A stretch of 64,000 nt of DNA from Archilochus colubris (lineage: Eukaryota > Chordata > Aves > Apodiformes > Trochilidae): positions 101,846,467-101,910,466 of the forward strand of contig CM041084.1 in NCBI GenBank assembly GCA_023079485.1. Reading direction: 5' to 3'. The notes beneath the pieces were generated by a model. It had not been told where the DNA came from. It saw only the letters and a list, made by a program, of their open reading frames with translations, and made no database searches. Below, in pieces: positions 1 through 11,963 of this stretch. Within the stretch, counting starts at the first letter, position 1; every line of letters starts with the position of its first letter. The position numbers were made by a program, and so were the translations under genes.

Positions 1-2735
1 TCCTTCAATCTTTATTTTCTTTTTTGCGTTACTCTGTGATCTTTTGCTTTCACAAGCATATTTTATGTTAATCTGATTCCTCTTGTGCAGATTATCCTAT
101 CTATTTTCTGCCTTTTTTCTCTGGCATTTCCTCACAGAGGATTCACTGACAGCTCAGAATCAAGATGTGTGTAAAATTAAATGTTATCTTTTCTCCTAAA
201 CATATCCAACATCCTACTTGCCATCCAAGCTCATGTAGCAGTGCTTAGTAAATCTTCCTCCACAATTTATGGAAACCTTTTTTTCTCCCTATACAGACAA
301 ATGATACTTTTCATAAGCTTTTTCACTTTTATAAGACCTCCTGCATGTCTTTCTTGACATCTATATTGCCAGTGCATCCAAACCACTCATCTTTATCTTC
401 AAGATGTCCCACACTATTCTGTCCCAGCCTATAATTCACATCAAATGTTTCTTCATTCCAGACATTCTGTTCTACCAATATATTCACTACATATTCTTAA
501 TAATTCCATGGACTTGTTGCAATGAGTCCAAAGGAAGGCCACAGACAAATTCAGAGGGCACACCTCTACTATAATAACAGTTAGTCATTCAGTTAATGAA
601 TAAAATGCAAAGAAATCACTGGTTCTGGGCATGTCCCACATTACTGAACTTTTCTGTGTCTTTCTCATATCTTGGGAGCAAGGTTCTATGCTTTTTATCT
701 TATATAGCACACTGGCCTGTTCCTAGCCCTTAAGATGATTTATCAATTATCTCAAGGACTGAGATGATTATAAATGGATTTAAATAAAGATTAACTGGTT
801 GATGCCTTGAAAGATATTCATAGATACCAAAGATTGGAGTATTTTTATTTGATCATTATATCCTTCAGTAACATTCTTCTTGATGGTGAAGTAACATTTT
901 CAATGATCTAACTAATGGATCTACTGGTACAACCCTTTGGAATTTTCTCTGTTACACAGTCTAATAGATCACATTTTTAAAGGAGTTGGTAGCGATCTAT
1001 AATGCTCTTTAGAAGTGCTAAGAATTGTCACTACAGTATAATTAACAGGTCCAGCTCTCTGAATATATTATTTTTCTGCTTTTAAAAATGCCTTTGGCCA
1101 TTCTTCAGGTAAGCCATTGAGCTTAGCCATTGGAATATTTCAAGTGCCTTTCAATGTATTTTGAAAACTCTTTTTTTTTTGAAATTCAAGATCTTCTGAG
1201 AATTAACATTTTCTGCATTGCAGGGATCCAGTGAGGGGGAGTGAAATGCAAGATATCCATACTAGCTTTGAAGCATATTGAAAAAATACCTCCTTTTGAG
1301 CTCACCACAGATTCAGAAGTATGAAAAATGTTCTGATCAACTACAGAGCATGCTTTTCCAGACTGAGATTAACTTAGGGCTATTTTAGAAAACTTCATTG
1401 TTGTCAGTTTGCCATGTCTACACCCTATTAAAACATGAACTTCATCGGAGAGAACACTAGAGGAATGTAGAGGAAAAATATTTGCTATGTCTATCCATAC
1501 TCCAAGAAAGTTCTGAAGGGTGACATTTCCAAAAGTATTCTCTGATTATCCATGACGAAAAAAGTAGCTGAATGACTTCCATTTCAGTTGTGTGCGGTAT
1601 AAGAGGGAACCCTCTAAGGAGTCATCTGCCCATCAGGAGCTTAGAGAGCACTGTGAGAATGTTCTGCCAGATCTGAAATCCCGTAATTTACACATTAGTA
1701 GCTCAAAGGTTGCAGTAGCAGTTACACTGAGATTTTGCCAGTGGTGAGAGCTGAAACAAGGACATATGGCCTTAAATAAAGTGGTTGTTACATCACTTGT
1801 GATGAAGATTTTTCAACTTTTTTGATCAATAATTTGTAACACTGTGAGTCACTCCAGGGCCAAATAACTGCAATCAAGTACTAAACAGTGAAATCCCTTA
1901 CACTTTTATAGCACTGTGAAAGTTTGGACTATACCAATATTTGTAATGGAGTAGGTGGGGATATTTAAATACATAATACTTAAAAAATTTATAGAAGATT
2001 AAACCAAGCTTTGCATTACCAGAATAAGATTAGTATTTTTAAATAGGAGCAAGTAAGCTCTAAATACAACAGCCCTAAATACACAGGTTATATATATATA
2101 TAATTTTGCATCATTTTGACAGTGTAATTTAGTATTGTTTTATTTTTAATTTGAAAAGACATTACAGAAATAATGGGTTTATATTGTTTTGAGGTGCTCA
2201 CAGTCTAGGCAGGCAGCACAGAGATGAAGTAAACCTTCACTTGAATCATGAACAGATGTGCAATGAACACAAAGAAGCTTCCCGGTAATTGTATCACTCT
2301 TTGAATTTGTCCCAAAGCAACCCATAAAGGTCTCTATTAATTATGTGATCTTTTAAAAAATGTTTATTTGGCCCTGAAAACATGCAGATAAGCAATTAAG
2401 ACCTTCTGGGAGGCCTGTGTCCGTGAATGTTTCCAAAACTGAGATTTTAGGGTCTAGGTGGTGACATTTGCTGTGCTGTGGATTCATGAATAATGAATTT
2501 CATATTAGAAAGTTGTTCTTTTGTCTCTTTTCCAGCTGGTGGAACAAGGTACATTTTCATGTGTATTATTTAGGTATCCCCTATCACCATGTTCGACATC
2601 AGAGACAAAAAGAATTAGAGAGTGTTTATTTCTATTATTTTTAAAGTAAGAAACAAGGCATGCAGATGAATGTGTGCTGGTTTTTTCCTCTTAGCTTGAA
2701 TATCTTACGGCTTCTGTTGTATTTCATTCTTTTAG
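1..2735. other. Upstream non-coding DNA, probably 5' intron of DLGAP1
   Basis: No supported coding region lies here. The stretch is AT-rich with ordinary bird intron composition, a short TA run near 2090-2102, and no CR1 that I can recognise. In mammals the DLGAP1 start codon lies in an internal exon behind a very long non-coding 5' intron; by inference this stretch is the 3' end of that intron. A donor-like site preceded by an acceptor-like site occurs at 1108/1109, and an acceptor-like site with a nearby weak donor at 2535-2549; neither is proven. Confidence 0.6.
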
Positions 2736-2807
2736 GCCTTTCTCTGAGATCTGCCCATTGCATAGCCATACGTAGTAGATGACTTTGGGACTTGCTTTAC
2801 ATCAGCA
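2736..2807 (+). other. DLGAP1: 5' UTR part of first coding exon (acceptor placed at 2735/2736)
   Basis: A pyrimidine-rich run ending ttcattcttttag (2723-2735) is the best acceptor upstream of the start codon, giving 72 bases of 5' UTR. A weaker alternative acceptor ends at 2805, only two bases before the ATG. The choice matters because the longer form contains a 10-codon upstream ORF (2779-2811). cDNA evidence would settle it. Confidence 0.5.
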
Positions 2808-2811
2808 ATGA
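2779..2811 (+). promoter_or_regulatory. Upstream ORF overlapping the DLGAP1 start codon
   Basis: ATG at 2779 opens a 10-codon frame (MTLGLALHQQ) whose TGA (2809-2811) shares bases with the DLGAP1 ATG in an ATGA overlap. Such an arrangement can lower main-frame translation or allow termination-reinitiation. It exists in the mRNA only if the exon starts at 2736 rather than at 2806. No protein function is implied. Confidence 0.35.
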
Positions 2812-3761
2812 AGGGATTATCCAGCAGCCGTAGTCACCATCATGGAGTTGCCTGTGACTCTCCGTGTGACACTCTGCCCCACCACCCAGACCGGAAGCCA
2901 TATTTGTTAAACCCGGTGGACCCCCATCCTGCAGACCACCCTTACTACACTCAAAGGAACTCTTTTCAGGCAGAGTGCATGGTGCCCTACAACGATCAGA
3001 TTGCCAGCAGCACATTTCCCCGGAGACATTACAATTCCCACCATGAACTCAAAGATGAGTGTGCTCTGGTTCCCCACGGAACTGCCAACAAGAGCAATCG
3101 TATTCCCGCCAACCTTTTGGACCAGTTTGAGCGGCAGCTGCCTCTGAATCGGGATGGCTACCACACTCTACAGTACAAGAGGACTGCCATGGAGCACCGC
3201 AGCGACAGCCCCGGGAGGATCCGGCATCTGGTCCATTCTGTCCAAAAGCTCTTTACCAAGTCCCATTCTCTGGAGGGACCATCCAAGGGGAGCGTCAATG
3301 GGAGCAAAGCGAGCCCAGAGGAGTCGCAGACAATGAGGTACGGAAAGCGCAGCAAGAGTAAAGAAAGGAGATCAGAAGGTAAGCCCAGATCCAATGCATC
3401 GGGATGGTGGAGTTCAGATGACAACTTGGACAACGATGTTTGCGTTTATCATGGTCCCAGTGGGGTCATGACCATGGGAAGGTGCCCTGATCGTTCTTCT
3501 TCCCAATACTTTATGGAAGCCTATAACACTATTAGCGAACATACTGTGAAGTCATCCAGAAGCAATAATGACGTCAAATGCTCCACCTGTGCAAACCTGC
3601 CTGTGAATTTGGACTCCCAGTTAATGAAGAAAAGCTCTTGGTCCTCTACATTAACCGTGAGCAGAGCCCGAGAAGTTTACCAGAAAGCATCAGTTAACAT
3701 GGACCAGACAGTGGTGAAGGCAGAGACGTGTCAACAGGAACGGTCCTGTCAGTACCTCCAG
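2808..3761 (+). CDS. DLGAP1: DLGAP1 coding exon 1 (residues 1-318), SAPAP1/GKAP N-terminal region
   Basis: Encodes the N-terminal third of disks large-associated protein 1, a postsynaptic density scaffold linking PSD-95 to Shank. The frame opens with MKGLSSSRSHHHGV, close to the mammalian DLGAP1 start and unlike DLGAP2, which has an N-terminal extension and different early residues. Family landmarks are RIPANLLDQFERQLPL (98-113), RIRHLVHSVQKLFTKSHSLE (137-156), a basic run KRSKSKERR (180-188), GWWSSDDNLD (199-208) and SNNDVKCSTCANLP (252-265). The start has G at -3. The exon ends ...CQYLQ at a CAG|gtacag donor in phase 0, exactly where the known protein continues VPQDEW in the next exon. The frame stays open 41 codons into the intron (stop ending 3887), so the longer unspliced reading frame is not the protein. 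The donor is weaker than consensus (gtacag rather than gtaagt). Confidence 0.95.
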
Positions 3762-3904
3762 GTACAGTGTGGAGAACTGATTGCTGTTAACTGTGCTCTG
3801 CCTTGTGTCAAGTGTTTGTGGGGGACAGAGGTTTGCTCTGATATTTCAACTTTTCCAAGAGGTCACTGGTCACCAAACAAGGGGTAATGCTGCTGAAATT
3901 AAAA

Positions 3905-4010
3905 ATAAATCTGCTTTTTCTTTTCTCTCTTTTCTTCTCTTCTTTTTTCTTTTTGTTTCTTTTCATTTCTTTTTTCTTTTCCTGTCCCTTCTTTTTCCAC
4001 CCACATTCAG
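3905..4010. repeat. C/T-rich low-complexity tract
   Basis: Almost uninterrupted pyrimidines (T runs broken by single C and rare G/A) begin about 145 bases after the exon 1 donor. Such tracts bind PTB-like and CELF-like splicing regulators in known genes; any role here is inference. Confidence 0.7.
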
Positions 4011-6802
4011 TATTTCAATGAAACAGTCCATGTTGGAACAGACTTCATTTTTTTCATGTTGGAAAATACGACCTTACTGTGTACTTTCTGAATTTATATG
4101 GCAGTCACAGTAGGGGTATAAGGAGTTTGATGTTGTAGTGCTTGCACTTAGCATTACAGTGTCAATTAACCAAATGTTACCAGGATACAAATTCTTTGAT
4201 TTCTGTAATTTCAAGATTTTCCTTCATTTACCGCTTATTTTATTATGAAAGCTTTTGAGATCTTTTTGAGAAACTTTGGGGTACCTTAATACTTTCTCCA
4301 GCAGGAAAACAACCTACTTCCCCCATTGCCATAGAATATAAATTCTCAAAAACAGTTATTGTAACAAGTCCAGATTTGTTTATCTGGCTATTCCTTTTTC
4401 TCATGGCTTTGAGTCAAATACAAAAAATCAAAAGGTTGAAATTATTGCTTGTTCTGATCATACATTTTAGGAGTACATCACCTACTCCCTCACAAGCTGT
4501 TTGCAGTTAATACAGCGTCACTATTTTTCACCAGTATTGTATCTTTAAATGTCAAGAATCAGATGTCTGCTCTTGGAGCTATCATACTGCCGGTGAATGT
4601 TTGTGGCAGGAACATGGATCAGAAAATATTAAAACTGTTTCATTCTTAGGAGAGCTGTGGATAGCTTTTATGCACTTTAAAGAAAGCACTTATGGCACAT
4701 CTAAGTGTGTGTGTAAGATGGAACAACGTTGCGCAGAGAAGAGAGAAGACCATGAGGAAAAAAGAGGTTTGATTTGGTTTCATTTTAATGTAGTGGAACT
4801 CTTGGCTGTTTGTATAGAAACTGTAGTGAGTTTTCTCATATGGGTGCTTTAATGAGACAGTCAGCTTCCACATTCTGTTGTTTAAGTCAGGATGCATAGA
4901 AAGCGTAGGACTGAGGCATCCACAGTTAAAAATTGATCTTAAAAGGTTTTATTGAATAGCACGCAAAATAATTTTGAATATCAGCCTCTGGGATTCTAAG
5001 TTTTAATGTAAACAAATGGCTCTGTATATTTTCTATTGACTGTTAGGAGAGTGTGGAGGGGGCTTGGGGGGTAATGCGAATGCTCAGTGTGTGTTTACAG
5101 CTGTGCGTATGGACTGGGGAGTCAAAATAGCCTCAGGTAGCCACCTTTTGAGGGTGGTTTTTTGTATCAAATCTCTTTTGTCTGAATTTTGTGAGTGAAA
5201 AGAAATAGTAACTTTAGGTTCAATTGTTGTGGTTACTTTGCATCCTGAGTTTTCTGTTGTTGATGTTTTTGTTTACTCGTTCAATCTTTCTCTCAGGTTT
5301 AGTTAAAATAGCTGACAATTCAGTATGTGACCAGATGGCTGGCAAAGAGCAAGAAACTGTGCCAGCATCAGCTTTAAATGAACACCTCCACAGGGACTTT
5401 TAGATAATGTTTAACTGACAGGAATAGACTCTTGAAGTGGAATTAGAGGACATTATCTGTGTCTGCACGAAAATAATGTCCAACAATTGTCAAGGGCAAG
5501 AATTAGAATAACCAAATTCTCACTGTGTTTCCTGTCCTCACTGGTAGTTTTATTTTGGTTTTCATTTCATTCTGTTTCATTATTCCTAATTGCATGCTTC
5601 TTTGTAAAAGCCAGGGAAATATAACTGGGTTTAATTTTTATTTTTTTTAAAAGGAAAATCTTAACCATGCTTTGATTAACATTGAAAATAATATTCAGAA
5701 TATGGTAGATTTGAGGACCAGGTCAGGATTATTTTTCTCTCTTGGCAGTTTGAAAGGATGACAAATGGATATAGGTATTAAAAAGTCAGTCTATTTTAAA
5801 TGCATCCCCTTCTCTTTGCTATATCACTTATCTTTTTACAGCAGGAGCCCTTTGGGGCTTGGACTTTGTTCCCTTTTGTGTTTCCAAAGTGCTCAGCACA
5901 AAGGGGCTCAGAACCTAACTGAGGCCTTTTTGGCTGTCCTGCGATATAAATATATATAAACAGCAGCAGAGTATTATTCTAGTATTGGTCTGCAGAGGTA
6001 TTCTGTCTATGTTACTTTCCTGGTGACCTTCTCATCATTGTTCCACATTGTGTGCTGTGTTACAATTAAATGAGATTAAAACTGAAAAGTCATTACAGTA
6101 CTGGATAGCTCAGATAATTTAATTTTGCTATTATGAAGAATCTTTGTTTATTTAACCCATGAAATGTTAAATGGATGCTTTTATCAACTTACTTGTAATT
6201 TAAGATGTTGATTTTGGTTCAGGACATAAACTCTCTGATCCTTGAAACAGGCAACTATTTTGTTCATGCAGACTCTTCTTGTGATATCTGAATTCAAGGA
6301 ATAACTTCTTTTCAGCTCCAAGTAATCAGTATAATTTTCTGAGTAAGATCTGAAAATATCAGAGATCACAGATGACATTGACTTTGCATTTGCTTCGAAG
6401 GACTTTTATCAGAAAAGTACCTAGATGACTTCTCAATGTAAAGATACGGAAAGAACAAACAATTTTCTCTCTTGGTGTGGTATTTTCCAGATAAATGTTC
6501 TGTGGAAATAGTTGGCAGTAGTTCTTGCTACAGATGGGTTTATTTCTCATAATCTGGAATCTGTATTGAGTACAGAGTCCTCCTTCATTGCAAAGTATTT
6601 CTTTACCCCTGCAGGCTCCCCTTCATGCTGGGGTGCTGAGGCACAGTGTTTGTCCTTGCAGGTCTAGGGGAGGGTTGGTTCAATATCATGCATCTTCAGA
6701 AAGAGTTATTATCTCCCAGACTAGTCTAAAGACTGTCAAGAAAACCTTTTCCTCTTACTTGTGTTTTGGGAATGGAACAGTCTTTTTCTCTTCTCTCTAA
6801 TG

Positions 6803-6891
6803 GAAGGTGTCCCTGCCCATTCAGAAAGGTTGGAACTAGGTGGGGTTTAAGATCTGTTCCAATCCAAACCATCCTATGAATCTATGATATG
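6803..6891 (+). mobile_element. CR1 LINE 3' tail fragment, sense
   Basis: Shows the terminal CR1 pattern ggtgtccctgcccat, gttggaacta, ttccaatccaaacc and an atcctatgaatctatga tail in that order. Only the last 90 or so bases of the element are present, as expected of strong 5' truncation. It lies in the same direction as DLGAP1, one of only two sense copies in the window. Confidence 0.85.
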
Positions 6892-8711
6892 ATTTCTCTT
6901 TTCAAGAATGAGGAGATGGACAGCAAAAAAACATAAGGTCCTCTTTTTTTCAACTGCTTCTTGCTCGAGGAAGTGCTTTTACTTGAACCAGGTTTACAGA
7001 TGGACTAATTTGAAGGAAATGTTCATGTTTTCTCAAAATTCTTCTTCAAAATGATTTCCTTCCTTTGAGAGAATAATTTACAAAGCAGTGGATAACATCC
7101 GCTTCTCTGATAACTTCTCCTTTGGAAAAATTAAAATTAAGAAAAACTATCAAAGATTAAATGTAGTCTTCTTCTGTGAACAATAGGGCCTAAATACATG
7201 GGTAGATATTTTTGACACTCTTGTTTGATACTCTTGTTTGCCATGAAATCATGATTGTTGAAGCTAATAGAGTATCAAATATGCTGCAGTGTTTTCCTCT
7301 GATTATAGTTCTGCCATTTGATGTTCCCTGTAATTACTATTCCCATTGTCCTTAGTCCATTTGTTAAAAGACAGAGACAAATACAAAGAATGACATCTTA
7401 AGTATTATTCCTCTTTTCTTCTTATGTAGGTCACTCATATATTTTCTTTTGATCGCATCTGATGAGACTGAAGTCAGTTTTTTCAGTTACTTGGGGCTGA
7501 GGATGGAAATTTTACTTCTGAAAACTCAATTGCAGTATCTGGGGATAACAATGCAGTCATGAGAGTTCCACGTATGCATCTTGTCCTCTGGTGAGAGACT
7601 GTGTGAAATTCTATAAAAAATATAAGCCAAGTTTCCAGGTGTAATTAGCATTTTCTGGTGGCAAAGGGCTCTGGTTTTTACTGTGTTCATTTTCCTTTAT
7701 TAAGATTCCCTGTAATGTGCATTATTATCAAATGCGTGGTGTTAAGAAACTTAGAGTTAAAAATATTTGTTTCCCAGTCTCAGAACAAGGCATTTTCACA
7801 GTTTCTTGAGAGATACTGGTCAATCACAGCCTCCTTCTGTTGCTTGTGTCCATGGCTGGCCTAGGTCAGGGTGCTAAAAAGGACCAATATCCAAAAGGAC
7901 CATAGGATTTGTTAATATGTTAAATTACAAAATGATTATCCTCATGGCGTTGTTACAATGGGCTTATCTATAGAAGCCTATCTTCCTTTCCAGTTAACTT
8001 CTATTTTTTGGTCATTCATGGTGGTTTTGTATTTCTGTCTCATATACCATATTCAAATTAATCTTTCAGTATGCCTTTGTGTGTGTATATATCCTAAAAA
8101 GTTGTGTTTTAATATCCATTAATGCTAATCATCCATTTTCTCTCTTACTCATTTCTAAATTGAAAATTAAAAAAGCACATACTATTTACCCTTCAGAACC
8201 CAGTCAGAACTGAAAATATGTGAATTATAATTCTTTTTTTTTACTGAGCTCATATGAAACATATTACTTAGTAAAGCTAGGGAAACTACTGAACAATTGT
8301 GCAATAAAATGTGAAATATTATAATATATTCTAGGCCAGCCTGTAGGTAATGGAATAATCATGAAAATGTTTAGATGTTATTAAATTTTCATTAATTTTA
8401 AAATATACTAGTACCTAATAATATGAAAACTGAAAAAAACATGCACAGAAAATTGATTTATTTCATTTTATAAAATATATATGAATTCTAAATCAATTTA
8501 GGAACTTTGTCAGCACTTGGAAAATATAAATAAAGCACAAAATTTCTTTTTTACTAAAAGTATATTAATGAAAAGTAATTCCTACATCTTGATTATGTAG
8601 CCTACCTGCCAGCCTACCCTAGATGTCTTTGATATAATAATACAAATATGTATGAGAGTATTTCAGTAGAGTTATCCTCCTCATCTTTGTAGTCCCTTGA
8701 TTTACTTTATT

Positions 8712-8728
8712 AAAAAAAAAAAAAAAAA
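8712..8728. repeat. Poly(A) run, 17 bases
   Basis: An uninterrupted A run in intron 1, without a recognisable retrotransposon attached. Confidence 0.9.
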
Positions 8729-9446
8729 GAGTTAGCTGAGTTGGTGAGAATGATCTTGCCTCATATTTTACCTTAGCAACTTCTGTGTAGTCACTCATTT
8801 CATTAAAACCTGGACAGACCTCTTGTGTCATAGTAATGTAGTAATGAGGACCATGTAAGTTCTAAGAGCTGTTCTACAGCAGTGTCAGTACTTCACATTC
8901 AGCTGCAATTTTATCTGTCCGTGTTCCTTAGCTAATAATTTTCTCTCATTTAGTTTTATCACCATTATGTAACTTCTTAGTGCTGTATATACTTACACTA
9001 ATCTTATTTTTATAGATTAACTTGAATTGCTGTTGATTGATTCTGTTAAAGTCACAACATTCTAACAGCACATCATTTTAAGTCCTAAATTTTATTGTGG
9101 AAACAGGAGAGTGGGTGGAGAAAAACCACTGAGCAGTGATATGTTTTCCTCAGTCAGTGCAAAGTAATAAGGAATATATCCCCTAGGTCCAGTTATTGGG
9201 GTTTTTTGTTGTTTTTGTAGAATTTGTAGTACAGATCTTGAGTGGGGAAATGCTACAGTACCACAAGTATGAGCTAGGGGTGTCTGGCCTCAGTTTCTTC
9301 TGTCTTACAAATGTTTTTGCAGTGTGTTTGTTCCACAGCTGATCTTATGTCACCAGTGAATTAAGCAACAAGATTCTGTTGTGTATTTTTTGTCCTTTCA
9401 TCCTCTTAACCTGAGCCTGTGCAATAGACTTCCCCACTTGGACTTC

Positions 9447-9505
9447 TGATAGAATCACAGAATTGTCACAGTTGGAAAAGACTTCCAACATCACCATGTC
9501 TAGCA
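9447..9505 (-). mobile_element. Short antisense CR1 3' end remnant
   Basis: Contains atagaatcacagaatt followed by gttggaaaagacttccaacatcacc, which is the reverse complement of a CR1 3' end. The match fades after about 60 bases, so this is a very short or decayed copy. Confidence 0.7.
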
Positions 9506-11329
9506 ATATAGATAGATACATACCTCTCTCATCAAAAGCTAAGCCAAGTGCCATACAGCTGGATAAGGCTCTGTGACAGTTTGGATGAATCAGTCCAGAA
9601 TCAGTCTTTAAATTGTATCTAAGAGTCTTCTATGCAAATAAGTTTGTGCCTAATTTTGCTTTACTGACATAACCCCAGCCTACTAATTAGTTTGTTGGGA
9701 AATCTTTGAGATTTCCTCATCTCTTGCAATTCAGTTCTCAGCAGATGAGAGTCCAGACCATGACCATGTCCTTGATTTGATATCCAGTGGGATACTACTG
9801 CAGAGCAGAGGTGATGGAGTGTCTAGTTTCAGAACATTATGATGCTCTGAAACCAGGAAAGTTTCCTTAGAGCCAAATGCAAGCTTCTGAAGCAGGTATA
9901 TTTCATTGCTGTAACCTGAAAGAAAGCACTGTGGAAGCTTCAGCTTCAGTCTACCCACTATACACTGAAATGTGATAGACGCTGATAACAGCTGGAGATG
10001 GTAGCTTAACTGTGTTACTTAGAGCTGCAGCCTGGGTGAGCACAACATTAGCAAACCACCAGAGATTATCCAGTTACAGTCAGCCAACAGAAACAGCATA
10101 AGAGCTGTTTCTCAAAATGCTTTCCCCATCACATCTGTTTTCTTCCAAGGGCACAGATTCAGCTACGTGTTCTCCCTCTACAAGCCAGCTTCCTGCTGGT
10201 TGTTTGATAGTGGGCTTGTGGTCAGATGTAGTGAAAGAAAGGTAAAAATGATGTCTCATTTAACAGTACTGGCATTTGATGCCAACTAGGTACTCTATGC
10301 AAGTGCTGAAGGTATATAGGAGAGAACTGATTCTCCCCAAAAGAAGGCATCTAAAAGTGAAAGATTTATCTACTGCAAGTCACTAAAAGTGTCCTTTCAA
10401 GGGCTGGCAGACATGTTAGCAGTCATTCTGTCTTCCTTACTTGGGCAAGCAGCTGTGTTTCATTATAGTCAACTGCACAGAAAGCTTTAAGGGTATTGAG
10501 AAAGATGAGACTGAATTTCTGCCCTCTGCCACAGAGAGAAAATCATCCTTGAGAATCACTGCAGCTTTTATAGTTTGAGGTCCTGGTCTGCAATATGACC
10601 TTCGGTTATGTTTCCTTCATCTAATAGATGTGTTGGGTGCTGTTTGGCTTCCTTTCTGCAGAAAGTTGCAAAGCCCTTGGCTGGAGTAATTATATCTATG
10701 TGGCCCTCTTCATTGCTGGTTGGGTAGAACCAGCTTTTATGGGTAAAACAGGAGAAGAAAATTTATCTGGAATCAGGATGTTGTTTTGTACAGGAGACAC
10801 ACATTCTTCTTCACAAAACAGGATATGAATCAGATTGACAAGCCAGTGGTCAAGGGACATTTGATGAAAGAAAATTATAAACTGGAGACGTACTGGAAGA
10901 ATTTTGTCTATTGACTTACTCTATGAGGATTTATATCATTTTAGAAGACTTTGCAAACCACTGTTATGTGACAGAAGATGCAGTTTTTCACACTGCTCAT
11001 TCAGGTTTGATGCAGGATATGGTCGTTTCAGACTGAAGAAGTAATGTTCTATCATCTCTTACAGGGTCTTTGTCTTGGCTGTTAATGTTCTTCATGAAAA
11101 AAATATGTAGATAAGTCAGCTAAATTAAATTAATTTATAGTAGAACCTGATTTATAGTACAAGTGAAAGCAACTATTGCTACCAATACTGAGCATATTAA
11201 GTTTGTCCTAAAAAGAAGCAATCTTCCTATCTGCTTTTTTAAAAACTCTCAAGGCTTACTAAACATATATTTCTCTTGAAGCTTTCAAAGGTTCGTGGGT
11301 TTGTTTGGGTTTTTGTGCATACTTCAATG

Positions 11330-11743
11330 ATTCTTAGTGCATGCACATTGATGGAATAATGCTACTCATCTTTATTGGTCTGATTAATTCAATATTTATG
11401 AGTGCTAGGAATAGGCCTAGCAAGTGGAAGATGGCAGCTGAAACTTCCCTAATGGCATGCAGAAGAGGCATAATAGTGGCTAAGAAAACCAAATTGCATG
11501 AATTTGAAAATCTGCACTGAGCAGTCATTAAGCATTGTTCTTCACTTGCGTGATTTCATTTCATTAAGTATTTGCATACTAATAGAGAGCTAAAGTTACA
11601 AATCTACTGCTGTGAGCAATGGTTAGCCACTCCTTCCAGTCCTTGTGTTTACTTCTGTAGTCATCCACATTGCTTTGGAAAAGCAGAGGGAGAAGCTTTA
11701 ATGATTTCAGCTGCAATAAACCAAACCAAACTACAGATCAATA
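11330..11743 (+). promoter_or_regulatory. Possible internal promoter or enhancer upstream of candidate short-isoform exon
   Basis: This stretch has no repeat signature and is dense in TAAT-type and ATTGG-type motifs (tattggtctgattaattcaa near 11371-11390). It lies directly upstream of the candidate alternative start exon at 11744. Assignment as a promoter rests on position and appearance only; no CpG-rich core or clear TATA box was seen. Confidence 0.25.
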
Positions 11744-11794
11744 ATGAACTTAATTTGCTATAGAGAAAGCTTCTTTGTTATTTCATCCAGTAAG
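11744..11794 (+). CDS. DLGAP1: Candidate alternative first coding exon of a short DLGAP1 isoform
   Basis: ATG at 11744 (A at -3) opens 17 codons, MNLICYRESFFVISSSK, that run without a stop to an AAG|gtaagt donor at 11795, one of the best donor matches in the intron. The exon ends in phase 0, which fits the phase-0 acceptor of exon 2 at 18016, giving ...SSSK-VPQDEW. Shorter DLGAP1 proteins lacking the region encoded by exon 1 and starting from an alternative N-terminus are known in mammals. I have only a weak memory that such an isoform begins MNLI, so this is not proof. An alternative reading is an acceptor-like ttctttgttatttcatccag four bases before the same donor. Confidence 0.4.
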
Positions 11795-11954
11795 GTAAGT
11801 TTAAAATATTTTGGGGCAAACAGATGGAAATTAGATATTACAATTTTATTGTTTAGGCATCAAATAAAATATGTTTTCTGTACCTTTTAATTTACATGCA
11901 GGGTTTACTTCACATACCACTATGTGTGAGCTTTTGAAATGAATGTCTGGAAAA

Positions 11955-11963
11955 GGGGGGGGG
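11955..11963. repeat. G run, nine bases
   Basis: A run of nine G residues; minor low-complexity feature. Confidence 0.8.

Noticed and set aside
2536..2548. Possible 13-base microexon between gtctcttttccag and gtacat
   Set aside because: The acceptor is good but the donor is weak, and a 5' UTR microexon cannot be supported from sequence alone.
2808..3887. A single 359-codon gene ending at 3887
   Set aside because: Residues 1-318 are DLGAP1, but the last 41 codons have no family similarity and follow a GT donor at the exact place where the known protein continues in the next exon.
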